From NCBI RefSeq assembly GCF_051020985.1, contig NW_027475139.1:1736001-1800000 (forward strand): 64,000 bases of DNA, given 5' to 3'. Position 1 is the first letter of the stretch. Each line of letters starts with the position of its first letter. The translations under genes and the position numbers were made by a program. The stretch is from Nomia melanderi (Eukaryota > Arthropoda > Insecta > Hymenoptera > Halictidae). Of this stretch, positions 62,626 to 64,000 are shown piece by piece. The notes under the pieces were generated by a model, which saw only the letters and a list, made by a program, of their open reading frames with translations, searched no databases and was not told where the DNA came from.

Positions 62626-63855
62626 TCTCTAATAGCACCCGAGGTATCACCAGATATATATCGGATTTTTCCATGACCCTGAGTGTCCGGCCCCATGAGA
62701 CGGTAGTTTTCTCGGCCCCTGGTGGTCCGAGGTCGATCCCGCTGCACAGATTCATGCGCCAGGGCCTCCTGCAGATAATTCTCTTTGGTTTAGTGCGCTA
62801 TCTGTAAGAGAACCCGAGATGCCACCAGATATATATTGGATTTTTCCCTGACCCTGTGTGTTCGACCACATGAGACGGTAGTTTTCTCGGCCCCTGGTGG
62901 TCCGAGGTCGTTCCCGCTGCACAGATTCATGCGCCAGGGCCTCCTACAGACAATGCACTTTGATTTATTTCGCTATCCCTAATAGCACCCAAGATATCAC
63001 CAGATATATATTGGATTTTTCCATGACGCTGACAGTCCGGCCCCATGAGACGGTGATTTTCTCGGCCCCTGGTGGTCCCAGGTCGTTCCCGCTACACAGA
63101 TTCATGCGCCAGGGCCTCCTGCAGACAATGCACTTTGGTTTATTGCGCTATCTCTAATAGCACCCGAGATATCACCAGATATATATTGTATTTTTCCATG
63201 ACCCTGAGTGTCCGGCCCCATGAGACGGTAGTTTTCTCGGCCCCTGGTGGTCCGAGGTCGATCCCGCTGCACAGATTCATGCGCCAGGGCCCCCTGCAGA
63301 TGATTCACTTTGGTTTATTTCGCTATCCCTAATAGCACCCGAGATATCACCAGATATATATTGGATTTCTCCTTGACCCTGACAGTCCGGCAGCATGTGT
63401 CGATGGTTTTCTCGGTCCCTCGTGGTCCGAGGTCGATCCCGCTGAACAGATTCATGCCCCAGGGCCTCCTGCAGACAATGCACTTTGATTTATTTCGCTA
63501 TCCCTAATAGCACCCAAGATATCACCAGATATATATCGGATTTTTCCATGACCCTGAGTGTACGGACCCATGAGACGGTGATTTTCTCGGCCACTGGTGT
63601 TCCGATGTCGATCCCGCTGCACAGATTCATGCGCCAGGGCCTCCTGCAGACAATGCACTTTGGTTTATTGCGCTATTTCTAATAGCACCCTAGATATCAC
63701 CAGATATATATTGGATTTTTACATGACTTTGGGTGACGGATTCCAAATATCTGTAACTTTCTCGGCGCCTGGTGGTCGGAGGTCGTTCCTGCTGCACAGA
63801 TTCATACGCCAGTGCCTTCTACAGACAATGCACTTTGATTTATTGCGCTATCTCT
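62626..63855 (+). repeat. Diverged, non-duplicated monomer run near the right edge
   Basis: Seven monomers with more private changes than elsewhere and a common sub-signature: TTTCCATGAC in place of TTTCCCTGAC (62,670, 63,022, 63,197, 63,547), GACGGTAGTTTTC (62,700, 62,876, 63,226), TTATTTCGCTATCCC (62,966, 63,318, 63,492) and CTGACAGTCCGG (63,028, 63,378). No unit in this run has a close copy elsewhere in the window. All keep the 175-bp register. It resembles a zone that escaped recent amplification, as is usual toward array margins, but the canonical monomer at 63,856 shows the array does not end here. Confidence 0.8.
63681..63855 (+). repeat. Monomer with a strongly diverged 40-bp tract
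   Basis: Between 63,721 and 63,760 about 19 of 40 bases differ from the consensus with no length change, while both flanks stay near consensus. The tract loses both the TGTCCGGCCCCATGAG and GACGGTGG elements and reads AT-richer (TTCCAAATATCTGTAA). It may be conversion from a distant satellite relative or a repaired lesion. Length conservation argues against insertion of foreign sequence. Confidence 0.85.
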
Positions 63856-64000
63856 AATAGCACCCGAGATATCACCAGATATATATTGGATTTTTCCCTG
63901 ACCCTGAGTGTCCGACCCCATGCGACTGTGGTTTTCTCGGCCCCTGGTGGTCCGAGGTCGTTCCCGCTGCATAGATTCATGCGCCAGGTCCTCCTGCAGA
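63856..64000 (+). repeat. Canonical monomer cut by the window end
   Basis: 145 bp of an ordinary unit, with GACCCCATGCGACTG and CAGGTCCTCC as its only notable variants. The array continues beyond the window. Confidence 0.9.

Larger units (their letters stand above)
1..64000 (+). repeat. Satellite DNA array, 175-bp monomer, about 366 tandem copies
   Basis: Taking the monomer start as the motif AATAGCACCCGAG, starts fall at 1, 178, 353, 528, 703, 878 and onward at 175-bp spacing to the end. All copies are head to tail in one orientation, with no inversion and no unique DNA between them. By hand count the consensus has 92 G+C in 175 (about 53%), 50 C, 42 G and 9 CpG, a CpG observed/expected near 0.75. 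Most monomers carry GATATC at positions 14-19 and about half carry CTGCAG near position 140. Variation is mostly single substitutions at recurrent sites, with rare 1-4 bp indels and a few larger deletions. Known: satellites of 150-180 bp are typical of plant and animal centromeres. Inferred: centromeric or pericentromeric DNA of a eukaryote, probably a vertebrate. I do not recognise the family; Xenopus fcr1 (about 174 bp) is a length-based candidate only. Confidence 0.98.

Noticed and set aside
1..64000. Hundreds of short open frames on both strands, about 60-191 codons, with recurring protein sequences
   Set aside because: They repeat once per 175-bp monomer, overlap in several frames and end at the TAATAG that begins each unit. 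Because 175 is not divisible by three, a frame shifts at every monomer. Variation shows no sign of codon constraint.
1..64000. CRISPR-like array of direct repeats
   Set aside because: Repeats abut with no unique spacers, the unit is 175 bp, and no cas genes are present.
1..64000. CENP-B box
   Set aside because: The best candidate, TCCCGCTGCACAGATTC, matches the CCCG half of the reverse-complement box but fails the remaining essential T and CGAA positions. No monomer read shows the full core.
1..64000. TATA box in the ATATATATT core as a promoter
   Set aside because: The motif is present in nearly every monomer with no initiator or downstream gene. Centromeric transcription is possible but cannot be inferred from this alone.
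1..64000. Transposable element, rDNA or host gene hidden between repeats
   Set aside because: Monomer starts can be followed through the window with only small indels and four short units. There is no gap large enough for such an insertion.
1..64000. Firm assignment to Xenopus laevis fcr1 or another named satellite
   Set aside because: Only the length class agrees. I cannot recall a reference sequence well enough to compare. A BLASTN of one monomer against Dfam/RepBase or nt would decide it: over 80% identity across the unit supports it, no hit refutes it.

Overview
The whole 64,000-base window is one uninterrupted satellite DNA array. A monomer of 175 bp repeats head to tail in a single orientation from the first base to the last, about 366 times, and the array runs off both ends. 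I found no protein-coding gene, RNA gene, transposon, CRISPR array or unique spacer. The short open frames on both strands (about 60-191 codons) recur once per monomer as products of the repeat. Because 175 is not a multiple of three, a reading frame changes phase at each monomer and soon meets a stop.

This is eukaryotic DNA, most likely centromeric or pericentromeric heterochromatin. The monomer is about 53% GC, holds about nine CpGs, and is close to nucleosome-repeat length. That is the size class of human alpha satellite (171 bp), Xenopus laevis fcr1 (about 174 bp) and Arabidopsis pAL1 (178 bp). I cannot match the monomer to a named family from memory. An amphibian or other vertebrate centromeric satellite is a guess, not an identification.

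The informative content is the layered history of duplication. (1) 1-2.58 kb: opening monomers with a 4-monomer (700 bp) tandem duplication and one truncated monomer junction at about 2,554. (2) 2.58-17.98 kb (block A) and 17.98-32.15 kb (block B): two tandem copies of a roughly 15.4 kb (88-monomer) segment. Each was later rearranged: A gained a 10-monomer duplication that looks 100% identical, and B gained a 9-monomer duplication and lost or gained other monomers. (3) 32.15-34.45 kb (block C): a third partial copy carrying a 5-monomer tandem duplication. (4) 34.5-52.3 kb: a different monomer set in three unequal copies (36.10-42.35, 42.35-44.09 and 44.09-52.33 kb), with a 1,748 bp tandem duplication and shared deletion-bearing monomers. 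(5) 53.2-62.1 kb: two copies of a 5,955 bp (34-monomer) unit. The first holds a nested triplication of 1,402/1,052 bp and the second a 700 bp duplication. (6) 62.6-63.86 kb: more divergent, unduplicated monomers, one with a 40-bp tract almost unlike the consensus. Canonical sequence resumes from 63,856.

There is no fixed higher-order period. Duplications of 1, 3, 4, 5, 6, 8, 9, 10, 34, about 36 and 88 monomers coexist. Hybrid monomers at the junctions fit repeated unequal crossing-over or replication-based tandem duplication. The features below annotate these units; coordinates of duplication edges are known only to within the identical flanking sequence, often 20-70 bp.
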